NCBI GenBank assembly: GCA_964406155.1
Contig: CAYOQR010000022.1
Span: 10,766-74,765, forward strand
Source of the DNA: Dongia_B sp964406155
Lineage (GTDB): Bacteria; Pseudomonadota; Alphaproteobacteria; Dongiales; Dongiaceae
Length of the DNA stretch: 64,000 nt
Direction of reading: 5' to 3'
Every line of letters begins with the position of its first letter. Position 1 is the first letter of the stretch. A program made the position numbers and the translations under genes. Positions 50,894 to 60,392 of the stretch are shown here, piece after piece. The notes beneath the pieces were generated by a model, which did not search any database, was not told the DNA's origin, and saw only the letters and a program-made list of their open reading frames with translations.

Positions 50894-52462
50894 TTAGAGC
50901 GGCAATTGCTTCGGCCGCGTGCGGCGCAGCCAGATCGAAGTCATCAGACGGGTGACCCAGATCGAGGTGAACATCGAGGTGACGATGCCGATGATCAGCG
51001 TGATGGCGAAGCCCTTGATCGGGCCGGAGCCGAACTGGAACAGGAAGGCCGTGGCGATCAGATGGGTGATATTGGCATCGAAGATGGTGCCCTGGGCCTC
51101 GCGATAGCCGGTCTCCATCGCCGTCACCGGCGAGCGGCCGTTGCGCATTTCCTCGCGCACGCGCTCCAGGATCAGCACGTTGGCGTCGACCGCCATGCCG
51201 AGGGTCAGGACCATGCCGGCGATGCCGGGGAAGGTCAGGGTCGCACCGAAGATCGAGAGGATCGCCATCATCAAGACGGCGTTCAGCACCAGAGCCGCAT
51301 TGGCGAACATGCCGAACAGGCCGTAGAGCACCAGCATGGCAATGACGATGAGGACAACGGCCAGGATACAGGCGAGCTTGCCGGCGGCGATCGAGTCAGC
51401 ACCGAGATCGGCGCCGACCGAGCGTTCCTCCAGCACCGTCAGGGGCGCTGGCAGGGCACCGGCGCGCAGCAGCAGCGCCAGGTCGCGGGCGCTTTCCGTG
51501 GTGAAATTGCCGCTGATGATGCCGCTGCCGCCCATGATGGCGCTGCGGATCACCGGCGCGCTGATGATCTTGCTGTCGAGGACGATGGCGAAACGCTTGC
51601 CGATATTCTGCGCGGTCACGTCGCCGAAGCGGCGGGCGCCGACGGAATCGAAGCTGAAGGCGACGACCGCCATGCCGTTCTCGAAAGTCTGCTGGGCGCC
51701 GGTCAGGTTCTCGCCCGACACCATGACCCGCTTCTGCAGCGGCAGGCCCGGCTGGCCGGCCTTGGCTTCGCCCGTATCCGGCGCCCAGGGCACCATTTCG
51801 GTGGTCGGCGAGAGCTGGCCGCTGACGGCGGCGCCCTCATCCACCAGGCGGAAGGTCATCTTCGCCGTCTTGCCGACCAGTTCCTTGAGATGCTGCGGGT
51901 CCTTGACGCCGGGCAACTGCACGACGATGCGGTCGTCGCCCTGGCGGATGATGGTCGGTTCCTTGGTGCCGGTTTCGTCGATACGCTTGCGGATCACCTC
52001 GATCGACTGCTCGACCGCCTGGACCTTCAACTCGCGCTCGCCGGCATCGCTGAACTTGATCGAGACCTGGCCGTCATTGCCGATGGCGAGGTCCATCGTG
52101 CCGGCCGCCTTCTTCAAGGCGGGCTCCGCCGCCGAAGCCGAACCGGGATCGCGCAGCTTCAGGCCCACCGCCCCGTCCTTCACGGCAAGGTCGGTGTAGC
52201 CGACATTGGCGGCGCGCAACTGGGTGCGGACCTCGTCCATGACGCTGGCCAGCCGCTCGGCCACCAGCGCCTTGGTATCGACTTCATACAGGAGATGCGA
52301 ACCGCCCTGGAGATCCAGGCCCAGGCTGACCACCGTTTTCGGCACCCAGCCGGGCATGGTCTCCAGCTTGTCGCGATTGATCAGATTCGGCGCCGCGAAA
52401 ATAAAACCAGCCAGGATGATGGCCAGGATCAGCGTGACCTTCCACTTCGAAAACTGCAGCAT
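50894..52462 (-). CDS. secD: Protein translocase subunit SecD
   Basis: 522 residues. SLGLDLQGGSHLLYEV at the first periplasmic segment, RIVVQLPGVKDPQHLKELVG, GAGALPAPL-like LLRAGALPAPLTVLEERSVG, and TLGMAVDANVLILERVREE in the membrane domain define SecD. Six helices with a large periplasmic P1 domain between helices 1 and 2. Second gene of yajC-secD-secF. Confidence 0.97.
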   Translation of the reverse strand: MLQFSKWKVTLILAIILAGFIFAAPNLINRDKLETMPGWVPKTVVSLGLDLQGGSHLLYEVDTKALVAERLASVMDEVRTQLRAANVGYTDLAVKDGAVGLKLRDPGSASAAEPALKKAAGTMDLAIGNDGQVSIKFSDAGERELKVQAVEQSIEVIRKRIDETGTKEPTIIRQGDDRIVVQLPGVKDPQHLKELVGKTAKMTFRLVDEGAAVSGQLSPTTEMVPWAPDTGEAKAGQPGLPLQKRVMVSGENLTGAQQTFENGMAVVAFSFDSVGARRFGDVTAQNIGKRFAIVLDSKIISAPVIRSAIMGGSGIISGNFTTESARDLALLLRAGALPAPLTVLEERSVGADLGADSIAAGKLACILAVVLIVIAMLVLYGLFGMFANAALVLNAVLMMAILSIFGATLTFPGIAGMVLTLGMAVDANVLILERVREEMRNGRSPVTAMETGYREAQGTIFDANITHLIATAFLFQFGSGPIKGFAITLIIGIVTSMFTSIWVTRLMTSIWLRRTRPKQLPL

Positions 52463-52572
52463 GCCCGCTTACCCAGTCAGTCTCTTTCTTGGCCCAGTTT
52501 CCTGGCCCAGGGTCTTGGTTCCGGTGGCTCTTGGCCCCGATCGTTTCCCGGCGCCGTCTCCGACGATGCGTC

Positions 52573-52911
52573 TTACTTCTTTTCGGCCGTCTTGTTGACC
52601 ACCTCGGTGATCGACTGACGCAGCACGCGGACGCGAACGCCGTCGGCGATCTCGACCTTCACTTCGCTTTCATTGGTGACCTGGGTGACGACACCCAGCA
52701 GGCCACCGCTGGTCAGCACCTGATCGCCGGTCTTCAGGGTCTGGACCAGTTCACGATGCGCCTTCGCCTTGCGCTGCTGCGGTCGAATCAGCAGGAAGTA
52801 GAACACCACGAAGATCAGCAGCATCGGGGCGAGAGACGTCAGCGTGCCCATCATATCGCCGCCCGGTGCGGCGCCGCCCGCTGCCTGTGCCCATGCCTGA
52901 GAAATCCACAT
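52573..52911 (-). CDS. yajC: Preprotein translocase subunit YajC
   Basis: 112 residues with one N-terminal membrane helix (LTSLAPMLLIFVVFYFLLIR) followed by PQQRKAKAHRELVQTLKTGD, LTSGGLLGVVTQV, the YajC signature. It associates with SecDF and often AcrB. First gene of the sec operon; 110 bp before secD. Confidence 0.95.
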   Translation of the reverse strand: MWISQAWAQAAGGAAPGGDMMGTLTSLAPMLLIFVVFYFLLIRPQQRKAKAHRELVQTLKTGDQVLTSGGLLGVVTQVTNESEVKVEIADGVRVRVLRQSITEVVNKTAEKK

Positions 52912-53300
52912 TTTTATCAGCCCCCTCGTCTATCGAGTCCGTTTATATGCAGTTGCAATGCCGCAAATTGCTTAAAAGTCGGGCGGACTATAACGATCAT
53001 CCTCCGAAAAGCAATGGCTTGCGGCCTATTCAACTGGGGGCTCAAGGGACGATTGCCAAGCCCCTGTTCCGGCTGACAAACCGATTTTCCGGTCTTTCGC
53101 CCTCCCGGATTGCGGCCATGTGCCCGGGCCGGGGCGCCAAGCCGGCCTTAGGCCGGGGCTCGGAATCCGATCCGGGGAATACCGGGAGGTGTTTGCGGGA
53201 TGTCCATGTGACGCAGCCCCCGGGTCTGATCCCCCCTGGTCAAACCCGGTGGACGCCCCCACCTAGTACCATCCGACCAAGGGAACCAGTAACAGCCAGC

Positions 53301-53362
53301 GACGTGACAGGATACCGGGTGACAGAGCACGGGGTGACGGGACACGGGGTGACAAAGCACCG
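53301..53362. repeat. Short tandem repeat, about 15 bp x 4
   Basis: GTGACAGGATACCGG, GTGACAGAGCACGGG, GTGACGGGACACGGG, GTGACAAAGCACCGG in succession, just upstream of the damaged exoD. The rest of the 52912-53392 gap shows GC-rich sequence without coding potential. Confidence 0.6.
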
Positions 53363-53392
53363 GCAAGACGCCACCGATGTGAAGCCTCGACG

Positions 53393-54046
53393 ATGAAGTC
53401 TTGACGGGGCACTCGGCCCGGGACTCAACGGGACGACGGGCGGCGCCTGCGGATCACCGAGATCCTGCGCGAGCTCTCGACGGGCGATCCCGACGATCCG
53501 GTCACCATCGAGGATATCAACCGTCAACTGGGCGATCGTGCCTTCGGCATCCTGCTGCTGATCTTCAGCCTGCCGAACTGCATCCCCCTGCCCGGCATTC
53601 CCGGCCTGTCCTTCATCACCGGCCTGCCGGTCATCTTCTTCGCCGCCCAATTGGCCTGGGGCGCACCGGTTCCCTATGTACCGCGCTGGCTGCTCAACAA
53701 AAGTCTCAAGAAAGGCCAGGTTTAAAAAATTACTGCAATATCAGCGCGTTATTTGCACTGGATCGAGCGCGAACTGAAGCCGAGGTTGATCGGCCTGCTC
53801 AGTGGCGTGCCGGAACGGATCCTCGGGCTCGTGGCCTTGACCCTGGCCTTGCTGCTGTCCCTGCCGATCCCCATGGGCAACCTGCTGCCCGGCATCGCCC
53901 TCGCCGTCCTGTCCCTGTCGATCGTCGAACGGGACGGGCTGCTGACCCTGATCGGCTATGTCCTGTCGATCCTCGCCGCCGCCTGGATCGGCCTGTTGTT
54001 CTGGGGCGGCAAGACGATCCTGGACCGGGCGATGGCCCTGATCTGA
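53393..54046 (+). pseudogene. exoD: exoD-like membrane protein gene with two in-frame stops
   Basis: One frame of 218 codons covers the whole ExoD family: RRLRITEILRELSTGDPDD, INRQLGDRAFGILLLIFSLP, NCIPLPGIPGLS, then LIGLLSGVPERILGLVALTL, LSLPIPMGNLLPG and IVERDGLL. Two stops interrupt it: TGA at 53402-53404 (codon 4) and TAA at 53723-53725 (codon 111). No alternative start is seen between them and the first conserved residue. ExoD proteins are polytopic membrane proteins linked to exopolysaccharide synthesis and stress. The second half alone has an ATG-less beginning at 53753. Most simply a decaying gene. Confidence 0.8.
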
Positions 54047-54146
54047 CGGTTTCCCCGAGCTGTCGATTGCTCAGATATCGAGGGTGCCCGGCAAATCCTG
54101 CCGGCGCCCGCCGCAATCGGGCTGTTTATTTTGAAGGGGTATCCAT

Positions 54147-54496
54147 TTACCGGGCGCCGAGCAGCAAGGAGCCGAGTCCCGGTACCTTCTCCTTCATCTT
54201 ATTGGCGGTCTGCTGCTTCATCTCGGCCTTGACCTCTTCCGCCATCTTCTTCTCGACGGCCGCGCGTTCCTCCGGCCCATCTGCTTCAGCTTCTCTTCGC
54301 TGAGATTATGCGCCGCCAGCCAAGCGTCCCGCATCCGCTCGGCCACGGATTTCTTCATGTAATCGAGGAATGTCTTGGTCGGATCGTCGCCGCCGCCGAC
54401 ACCGCTGCCCTTGCCCGCTTGCTGATTGGCCTCGCCCGTCCCCAATCCCCCTTGCGTTAATCCCGGGGCCGGGGAAGCGGATGTCGGATGGATCAT
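54147..54496 (-). pseudogene. Small helical protein gene with a one-base frameshift
   Basis: From ATG 54496 the product begins MIHPTSASPAPGLTQGGLG and continues TKTFLDYMKKSVAERMRDAW, LAAHNLSEEKLKQMG. At about 54274-54277 one base is missing: adding one G to GGCCC on the plus strand restores PEERAAVEKKMAEEVKAEMK and a clean end at 54147 (GLGSLLLGAR). The restored protein would have 116 residues, cytoplasmic, helical; family not recognised. The defect is in a G/C run, so sequencing error is a real possibility. Confidence 0.65.
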
Positions 54497-54675
54497 GGCT
54501 GTCTCCTGAAGAACCGGACGGCCGGATAGGACGCCGAAACAGCAAGAATAAATGCACATTCCATGCCATCTCGACACTGATTACGGGTAGTCAGCCGCCA
54601 TTTCCTCCCGCCCCTCGCATCTCCTTTGCCGGGGCTACGAGGATGATCGGAGTTGCCAAGATTCAGGCTGATCGC

Positions 54676-56061
54676 TCAGCTCACCATGCGCTTGCGCAGC
54701 TCAGCCAGCAGGGCCTTGGTGATATAGCCGTCCTGGGGCCAGCCGATTTCCCTCTGGAACTGCCGGGCCGCCTTGCGGGATTTCAGGCCGAGAATGCCGT
54801 CCGCCCCGCCGGCGTCATAGCCGCGCCGCTCCAGCAATTCCTGCACCTCGATCCGTTCGTTGAGATTGAGCTGCGGGTCGTTGACCGGCCAGGGCGAGAC
54901 AACGCCCCGCCCGCCCCTGATCTGGTCGCCGAGATAGGCGACCGACAGAGCGTAGCTGGTGGAGTAGTTGTATTTCAGGATGGTGCGGAAATTCTGCCCC
55001 ACCAGGAAGGCTGGCCCCTTATAGCCGGCCAGCAGCAGGATCGAGGTGCCGCCGGTCAAAGGCGGTAACGGCGTCCCATCGATCGTCTTCACCCCCAGGC
55101 CTTGCCAATAGGCGAGCGGCTTCTGGACATCCAGCTCGGCCTCGCCATAGGGGAACTTCGCCGGCAGCTTGACTTCGACGCCCCAGGGCTGGCCCTGCTC
55201 CCAGCCGTCGCGGTTCAGCATGTTGGCGGTCGAGGCGAAGACGTCCGGCATCGAATTCCAGAGATCCGGCGCGCCGGTTCCCTCGCGGTCCACCGCCACG
55301 CTGAGATAGTTGCTGGGCAGGAACTGGCTATGCCCCATAGCTCCGGCCCAGGAGCCGATCATCTGGCTCGGCTTGATATGGCCGGCATCGACGATGTCCA
55401 GGGCCGCCAGCAATTCTTTGCAGGCGAAGGGCGCGCGGTTGGCGCGGTAGCCGAGATTGGACAGGGCCTCGAAGACATTGATGTCGCCGAAATTGCCGCC
55501 GAAATCGGTTTCCAGCCCCCAGATCCCCATCATCACCGAGGCCGGCACGTTATAATCGCGAGAGACCGCTTCGATGGCCGCAGCATTCTCGGCATATTTC
55601 TGCTGGCCCTTGGCGATGCGGCTGGGCGAGACCGCCTTGCTCATATAGGTCCAGACCGGCGTCACGAATTCCGGTTGCTTGCCGGCACTGGCGCTGATCG
55701 AGGGGTTCTCCTTCACCGTGGCGAAAGCGAGCTGGATCATATCCGGCCGCTTGCCCTGATTTACGGCGTAGGATTGGAAGCGCGCCACCCAGTCGCCGTA
55801 GCTGCTGGCCTCGGTCGGGCAGCTCGTCTGATTGAGCAGCCGGAAATTCTGCGCCGGGCCCTGGGACGTGACACCGCCGGCGGCGGTGGTTCCGCCAGCC
55901 GTACCGGTGGTCGATGTCCCGGTCGCGGTTGTTCCGGTCGCGGATGTCCCCGTCGTGGACGCTCCTGTCGTGGATGCCCCTGTTGTGGATGTACGAGGTT
56001 CGCCGGCACAGCCGCTCAACAACGCCACGCCAAGAAGCAACCACCAACGCCGGTCAATCAT
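54676..56061 (-). CDS. mltB: Lytic murein transglycosylase, MltB type
   Basis: 461 residues. Lipoprotein signal with lipobox LLSGC near residue 18, then a Thr/Gly/Ser repeat linker (STTGASTTGTSATG). Catalytic domain: VMMGIWGLETDFGGNFGD with the active Glu, GSWAGAMGHSQFLPSNYL, DREGTGAPDLWNSMPDVFAS. C-terminal peptidoglycan-binding domain: LLERRGYDAGGADGILGLKS. It cleaves glycan strands with 1,6-anhydro product formation at the outer membrane. The start at 56061 (MIDRRWW) is preferred to an upstream in-frame codon. Confidence 0.93.
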   Translation of the reverse strand: MIDRRWWLLLGVALLSGCAGEPRTSTTGASTTGASTTGTSATGTTATGTSTTGTAGGTTAAGGVTSQGPAQNFRLLNQTSCPTEASSYGDWVARFQSYAVNQGKRPDMIQLAFATVKENPSISASAGKQPEFVTPVWTYMSKAVSPSRIAKGQQKYAENAAAIEAVSRDYNVPASVMMGIWGLETDFGGNFGDINVFEALSNLGYRANRAPFACKELLAALDIVDAGHIKPSQMIGSWAGAMGHSQFLPSNYLSVAVDREGTGAPDLWNSMPDVFASTANMLNRDGWEQGQPWGVEVKLPAKFPYGEAELDVQKPLAYWQGLGVKTIDGTPLPPLTGGTSILLLAGYKGPAFLVGQNFRTILKYNYSTSYALSVAYLGDQIRGGRGVVSPWPVNDPQLNLNERIEVQELLERRGYDAGGADGILGLKSRKAARQFQREIGWPQDGYITKALLAELRKRMVS

Positions 56062-56358
56062 ATCGGGCCTTTCCCCTAAGCTCATCGCAGGTGCCGGTGA
56101 GCATAGGTCGCAATGCCGCTTTTGTCATGCCGGGAACCACCGCCCTGACCATTCTGTGATACGGATTGCAAGGGCCGACGCCATGCACCCAAGGCCGGAC
56201 GAGCATGCATCCGGCAGCCCTGCTCAACACCCGTCCCCCGCCCCTATCCTGGCCCTGGAGGAAATTTCCGCGCCAGCGGCCGACGATCAAAGTAAAATCG
56301 GGATGATACCCGGCTCCGGCCCATCAAGGTGGCATCAAGTCGGACGTCAGGGCAGGCA

Positions 56359-56393
56359 GCACGGCACGGCACGGCACGGCACGGCACGGCACG
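56359..56393. repeat. Pentanucleotide microsatellite (GCACG)7
   Basis: Seven exact tandem GCACG units in the 5' region of the EamA gene, 45 bp before its likely start. Slippage would change the leader length by 5 bp per unit, and would shift the frame of any product starting upstream of it. Confidence 0.9.
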
Positions 56394-56437
56394 GAAAGCA
56401 TGGCGCGCAGCATATGGCGCGAAAACAGGGGAGATCG

Positions 56438-57331
56438 ATGACGGATCAATCTTCGGCGGCGATTCACCGCCGCGGCGCCCTCTTGGTGGCCGCCGCCGCT
56501 TTGTGCTGGAGCACCGGCGGGTTGATCGCGCGTTTCATCACCGCCGATCCCTGGACCCAGATCTGCTGGCGCGGCGGCTTTTCCGCCCTCGCCCTGCTGT
56601 GCTTCCTGTTCTGGCGCGAAGGGCTCCGAACCTTCTCCCTGTTCCGTATCCAGGGTCTGCCCGGCCTCGCCGTGGCGCTCTGCTTCAGCGCCGCCTCGAT
56701 CAGCTTCGTCATCGCCCTGCGCCACACCACCGTCGCCACGATCCTGGTGATCCAGAGCACCGCCCCGCTGATCGCCGGCATCATCGCCTGGGTCTGGATG
56801 CGCGAGCCGATCTCGCTGGTGAAGGCGCTCGCCATGCTGCTGGCCCTGGGCGGGGTCATGGTGATGATGTCGCAGCACGATATGGCGGCCAGCCCCCTCG
56901 GCCTGATCCTCTCCGCCGTGATCGCCTGCTCGCTGGCCGTCGCCACCGTGATCACCCGCCGTTTCCAGCATATCCGCATGACCCCCGCCTGCTGCCTGGC
57001 CGGCATCATCATGGCGGTGGTGGGCGGGCTGCTCGGCGCCCCCTTCGGCGTCGATGCGCCCAATCTCGCTTTGCTGTTCCTGTTCGGCGCTGGCCAGTTG
57101 GCGGTCGGCCTGATCTGCTTTTCCTTCGGGGCACGGCTTATTCCCGCCGGCGAGGCCTCGCTGATCGGGCTCCTGGAATGCATTCTCGGCCCCGTCTGGG
57201 TCTTCATCGTCCTCGGTGAAAATCCCGGCCCCGCCGCCGTGATCGGCGGGTTGATGGTGCTGAGCGCCGTGGCCTGGAACACGGTCGCGGAATCCCGCCG
57301 CGCCCACCGGATCGCGGCACCTGTGAGCTAG
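56438..57331 (+). CDS. EamA/DMT-family exporter
   Basis: 297 residues with ten hydrophobic helices in two EamA repeats (about 15-145 and 155-285). Typical features: GALLVAAAALCWSTGGLIAR at the first helix, VATILVIQSTAPLIAGIIAW and LGPVWVFIVLGENPGPAAVI at the ends of the repeats. Members export amino acids, metabolites or drugs; substrate unknown. The ATG at 56438 has AGGGGAGA upstream. A GCACG microsatellite precedes it. Confidence 0.9.
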   Translation: MTDQSSAAIHRRGALLVAAAALCWSTGGLIARFITADPWTQICWRGGFSALALLCFLFWREGLRTFSLFRIQGLPGLAVALCFSAASISFVIALRHTTVATILVIQSTAPLIAGIIAWVWMREPISLVKALAMLLALGGVMVMMSQHDMAASPLGLILSAVIACSLAVATVITRRFQHIRMTPACCLAGIIMAVVGGLLGAPFGVDAPNLALLFLFGAGQLAVGLICFSFGARLIPAGEASLIGLLECILGPVWVFIVLGENPGPAAVIGGLMVLSAVAWNTVAESRRAHRIAAPVS

Positions 57332-57603
57332 CCGGATGGCTTGACTCGCCAGATTGGCCGGAATCCCGTCCAGCGTAATTCCCGTCCGACAAGATCGACA
57401 CATATTCCGTTGTGCGGGTCCCGCCTGACACCCGCCCGAGCTGTATACGCGTCAGGCCGGCGATTTAACCTGGGCTTGCCGTTCGGCGCCCCCTCGAACT
57501 TCCCATTCCGCTATGCTATGACTGCATTCCCTACGGGAATCGGCCTAAGGGCGAAGGCGGCCGGCAAGATAGGGCATCGACTTAATAGCCGGAATACGGG
57601 GAC

Positions 57604-58335
57604 ATGTCGTCGACACTCAGCAATGCTGCCGAAAAGAGCTTGCGCGGCTTCCCGCTGCTGCGCTGCCTCAGCGATGAGGAAATCAAAGCGGTTTCCAGCC
57701 GCTGCCGCTGGCGGACCTATAATCGCGGCGAGGCCGTGCTCGACAAGGGCAGCACCAGCCGCGACGTCTTCTTCATCCTGCGTGGCGCCGTCGCCATCGT
57801 GACCTTTTCCGGGGCCGGGCGCGAAGTGACCCTGGCGACCCGCAAGGCCGGCGATTTCTTCGGCGAACTGGCGGCGATCGATGAGCAGCCGCGTTCCGCC
57901 AGCGCCACCGCCGTAGAGAAGACCGATCTCGCCATCATGGCACCGGAGATCTTCACCGAACTGGTGCGCGACCGCGCCGATGTCGGCTTCATGCTGCTGC
58001 AGCGCCTGGCCGATATCATCCGCACCAGCAGCATGCGGATCATGGAACTTTCCACCCTGCAGGCGGCGCAACGCGTCTATGCCGAGCTTCTGCGCATGGC
58101 GCAGCCCGATGCCGCCGTGCCCGGCCTCTGGGTGGTGCGGCCGCTGCCGCCGATGCATGAGATCGCCAGTTTGACCAGCACGACGCGCGAGACCGTCAAT
58201 CGCGCGATCAGCCAGCTCTATCCTTCCGGCCTGCTCAAGCGCAAGGGGCGCAATCTGTTCCTGATGGATCGCACCAAGCTGGAGGAAATCGTGCAAAGCC
58301 TACAGGTGCATCACTCACGTAGGCACGACGCCTGA
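57604..58335 (+). CDS. Crp/Fnr-family transcriptional regulator
   Basis: 243 residues. Cyclic-nucleotide-binding-like domain at 15-135 (LDKGSTSRDVFFILRGAVAI, GDFFGELAAIDEQPRSASA; the GELA-x-R arrangement typical of cAMP binding has Pro-Arg-Ser-Ala). The dimer helix is followed by a winged HTH (MHEIASLTSTTRETVNRAIS, LLKRKGRNLFL). No Fnr-type cysteine cluster at the N-terminus, so it senses cAMP or another ligand, not oxygen through FeS. Whether it responds to the cyclase at 33720 is unknown. Confidence 0.92.
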   Translation: MSSTLSNAAEKSLRGFPLLRCLSDEEIKAVSSRCRWRTYNRGEAVLDKGSTSRDVFFILRGAVAIVTFSGAGREVTLATRKAGDFFGELAAIDEQPRSASATAVEKTDLAIMAPEIFTELVRDRADVGFMLLQRLADIIRTSSMRIMELSTLQAAQRVYAELLRMAQPDAAVPGLWVVRPLPPMHEIASLTSTTRETVNRAISQLYPSGLLKRKGRNLFLMDRTKLEEIVQSLQVHHSRRHDA

Positions 58336-58367
58336 CACTCACCCACATCTAACCGTAGTACCGATTA

Positions 58368-58392
58368 CCCGCCGCGAAAACCGCGCGGCGGG
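58368..58392. terminator. Bidirectional hairpin terminator
   Basis: CCCGCCGCG and CGCGGCGGG, 9 bp, loop of 7 nt, between the convergent crp-like and pssA genes. No T-tract. Confidence 0.6.
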
Positions 58393-58409
58393 ACGGTCAT
58401 GAGCATTGA

Positions 58410-59204
58410 TCAGATGTGATCGACATCCTGTGTGGTGTCGAGCATCGAGGGCTGTGCCATCGGGCGCTGACGCTGCAGACGCTGGAACTGCATATAGGAG
58501 AACGGCATCGAGGCGAGGTAAGCGAGACCGCTGAACAGAATCGTGTTCCAGGTCTCCGATGCCAGCAGCGCGATATAGAAGGTCGCGGCGAGCATCGCCG
58601 GCAGGACCCAGGCCTGGGTTACCTTCAGTCGCTTGAAGGAGAAGGTCGGCAACCGGCTGACCATCAGCCCCGCCACACCGAACATCACTAGGCCGACGAC
58701 GAAGGGATGATTGAAGAAGCCCGGGCCGTATTCAAAGGAACCGACCAGCGGCATCAACACCAAGGCCGCGCCGGCGGGCGCCGGCACGCCGGTGAAGAAC
58801 CGCGAGGTCCAGGCCGGCAGATCGGTGTTGTCCAGTTTGGTGTTGAAGCGGGCGAGGCGCAAAGCCGTGCAGGCGCTGAACAGCAGCGCCAGGCCCCAGC
58901 CGATACGGCCCGACTGATCCAGCGCCCAGAGATAGAGGATCATCGCCGGCGCCACGCCGAAGCTGACGAAATCCGAGAGCGAATCCAGTTCGGCGCCGAA
59001 TTTGCTGGTGCTGTCCAGCAGCCGCGCGATCCGGCCGTCGAGGGCGTCGAAGACCGCCGCCACGAGAATGGCGACCACCGCCAGTTCCCATTTCGCGACC
59101 AGCGCGAATTTGATGCTGGTGAGGCCGGCGCACAAAGCCGTCAGGGTCAGCATATTGGGAATCAGCCGGTTGATCGAATGATCGCGCAAACGGGTTCGCC
59201 GCAT
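58410..59204 (-). CDS. pssA: CDP-diacylglycerol-serine O-phosphatidyltransferase
   Basis: 264 residues. The CDP-alcohol phosphotransferase motif D-G-x2-A-R-x8-G-x3-D-x3-D is complete: DALDGRIARLLDSTSKFG then AELDSLSDFVSFG. About eight helices, polytopic. It makes phosphatidylserine from CDP-diacylglycerol and serine. The start is placed at 59204 (MRRTRLRDHS) because GAGGAGGG precedes it; the in-frame codons further upstream begin with TTG. It follows psd by 142 bp on the same strand, an operon for phosphatidylethanolamine synthesis. Confidence 0.95.
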   Translation of the reverse strand: MRRTRLRDHSINRLIPNMLTLTALCAGLTSIKFALVAKWELAVVAILVAAVFDALDGRIARLLDSTSKFGAELDSLSDFVSFGVAPAMILYLWALDQSGRIGWGLALLFSACTALRLARFNTKLDNTDLPAWTSRFFTGVPAPAGAALVLMPLVGSFEYGPGFFNHPFVVGLVMFGVAGLMVSRLPTFSFKRLKVTQAWVLPAMLAATFYIALLASETWNTILFSGLAYLASMPFSYMQFQRLQRQRPMAQPSMLDTTQDVDHI

Positions 59205-59346
59205 GGCCCGCACCCTCCTCGATGACAATTGATCTGTCAGTTACCGTTTTCGTAGCGCCGCCCGTACCGCCACGATACCTGTCCCGGTACCGCTACAATA
59301 CCAGTGCCGTCATGACACCTGAACCGTCGCGCTGCTCACAGGTCCG

Positions 59347-60042
59347 TTACCGCATCTCTCCGAGACGGGGTGCTTCGTCAGAGCGGATATCCGCCAGCAC
59401 GGTTTCCCCGGCAGTGGTCAACTGACCGACGGCAACCAGCGGCTGCACGCCATCCGGAAGATAGACATCGACCCGGCTGCCGAAGCGGATGATACCGAAT
59501 CTCTCCCCTGCCCGCACCGTCTTTCCGGCCGTCAGGTTGCACTTGATGCGCCGCGCCACCAGGCCGGCGATCTGCACCACGCAGAAATTCAGCCCGTCCG
59601 CCGTGCGCAGATGGATCGACTGGCGTTCGTTATGCTCGCTCGCCTTGTCGAGCGCGGCATTGAGGAACTTGCCCGGCCGGTAGGCCAGAGCGATCACCTC
59701 GGCATCGATCGGATTGCGGTTCACATGCACGTTGAAGACGTTCATGAAAATGCTGATCCGTGTCAGCGGCCGCTGATCCAGGCCGATTTCCGAGGGCGGG
59801 ATCGCCGGCTGGATCATCTGTACCACGCCATCGGCCGGCGCGATCACCAGTCCCGGACGGCTGGGCGTCACCCGGGCCGGATCGCGGAAGAAGTAGATGC
59901 ACCACAGGGTCAGCACCACGCCCACCAGACCGAGCGGCATGGCGATCCACCACAAAATCACGGTGGCGACCGCGAAAATCGCGATAAACGGCCAACCTTC
60001 GCGATGGATCGGCGTCAAAACGGTCTGTAACACGATGCACAC
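59347..60042 (-). CDS. psd: Phosphatidylserine decarboxylase proenzyme
   Basis: 231 residues, the short PSD form. Membrane-anchoring helix near residues 18-50, SIFMNVFNVHVNRNPIDAEV, and the self-cleavage motif IIRFGSRVDVYLP, where Gly-Ser is cut to form the pyruvoyl cofactor. Converts phosphatidylserine to phosphatidylethanolamine. Starts with GTG at 60042 after AAGGTGT. First gene of psd-pssA. Confidence 0.95.
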   Translation of the reverse strand: MCIVLQTVLTPIHREGWPFIAIFAVATVILWWIAMPLGLVGVVLTLWCIYFFRDPARVTPSRPGLVIAPADGVVQMIQPAIPPSEIGLDQRPLTRISIFMNVFNVHVNRNPIDAEVIALAYRPGKFLNAALDKASEHNERQSIHLRTADGLNFCVVQIAGLVARRIKCNLTAGKTVRAGERFGIIRFGSRVDVYLPDGVQPLVAVGQLTTAGETVLADIRSDEAPRLGEMR

Positions 60043-60392
60043 ACCTTAAAGCTATTATCTGGCCGTTTCGGCCCGGGCGACAAGCCCGACAGGTCCGAAA
60101 CGCCCGGCAAGTGGTTGATCTGCCACAGATCGGCCACAGGGTCACGCAGTTTCTGGCAGACAGCCAGGTGCTCTGCGGCGGAATCGCCGAAGCAATTTTA
60201 CCTCTGGGCTGAATCCGTCTCGCTTCAATGAATTAGCGGATGTTTCAGCTTTCATGTCGCAGCTCGGATGCAGCAATATGACGCCATCGCGCTCCAGCGA
60301 TTGCGGCGCAAGGACACAGCCGGTTTTACAGATCGTTAATCGTAGATCGTTAAGATGCTTACGACTTTTGCAGGAATTTCGCTCTTTAGGAC
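60043..60392. other. Divergent intergenic region, nothing recognised
   Basis: This 350-bp space contains a GC-rich palindrome (GGCCCGGGCGACAAGCCCG region near 60070-60087) and an AT-rich stretch near 60330-60385 that probably holds the promoter of the gene at 60393. No coding frame is convincing. Confidence 0.35.
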
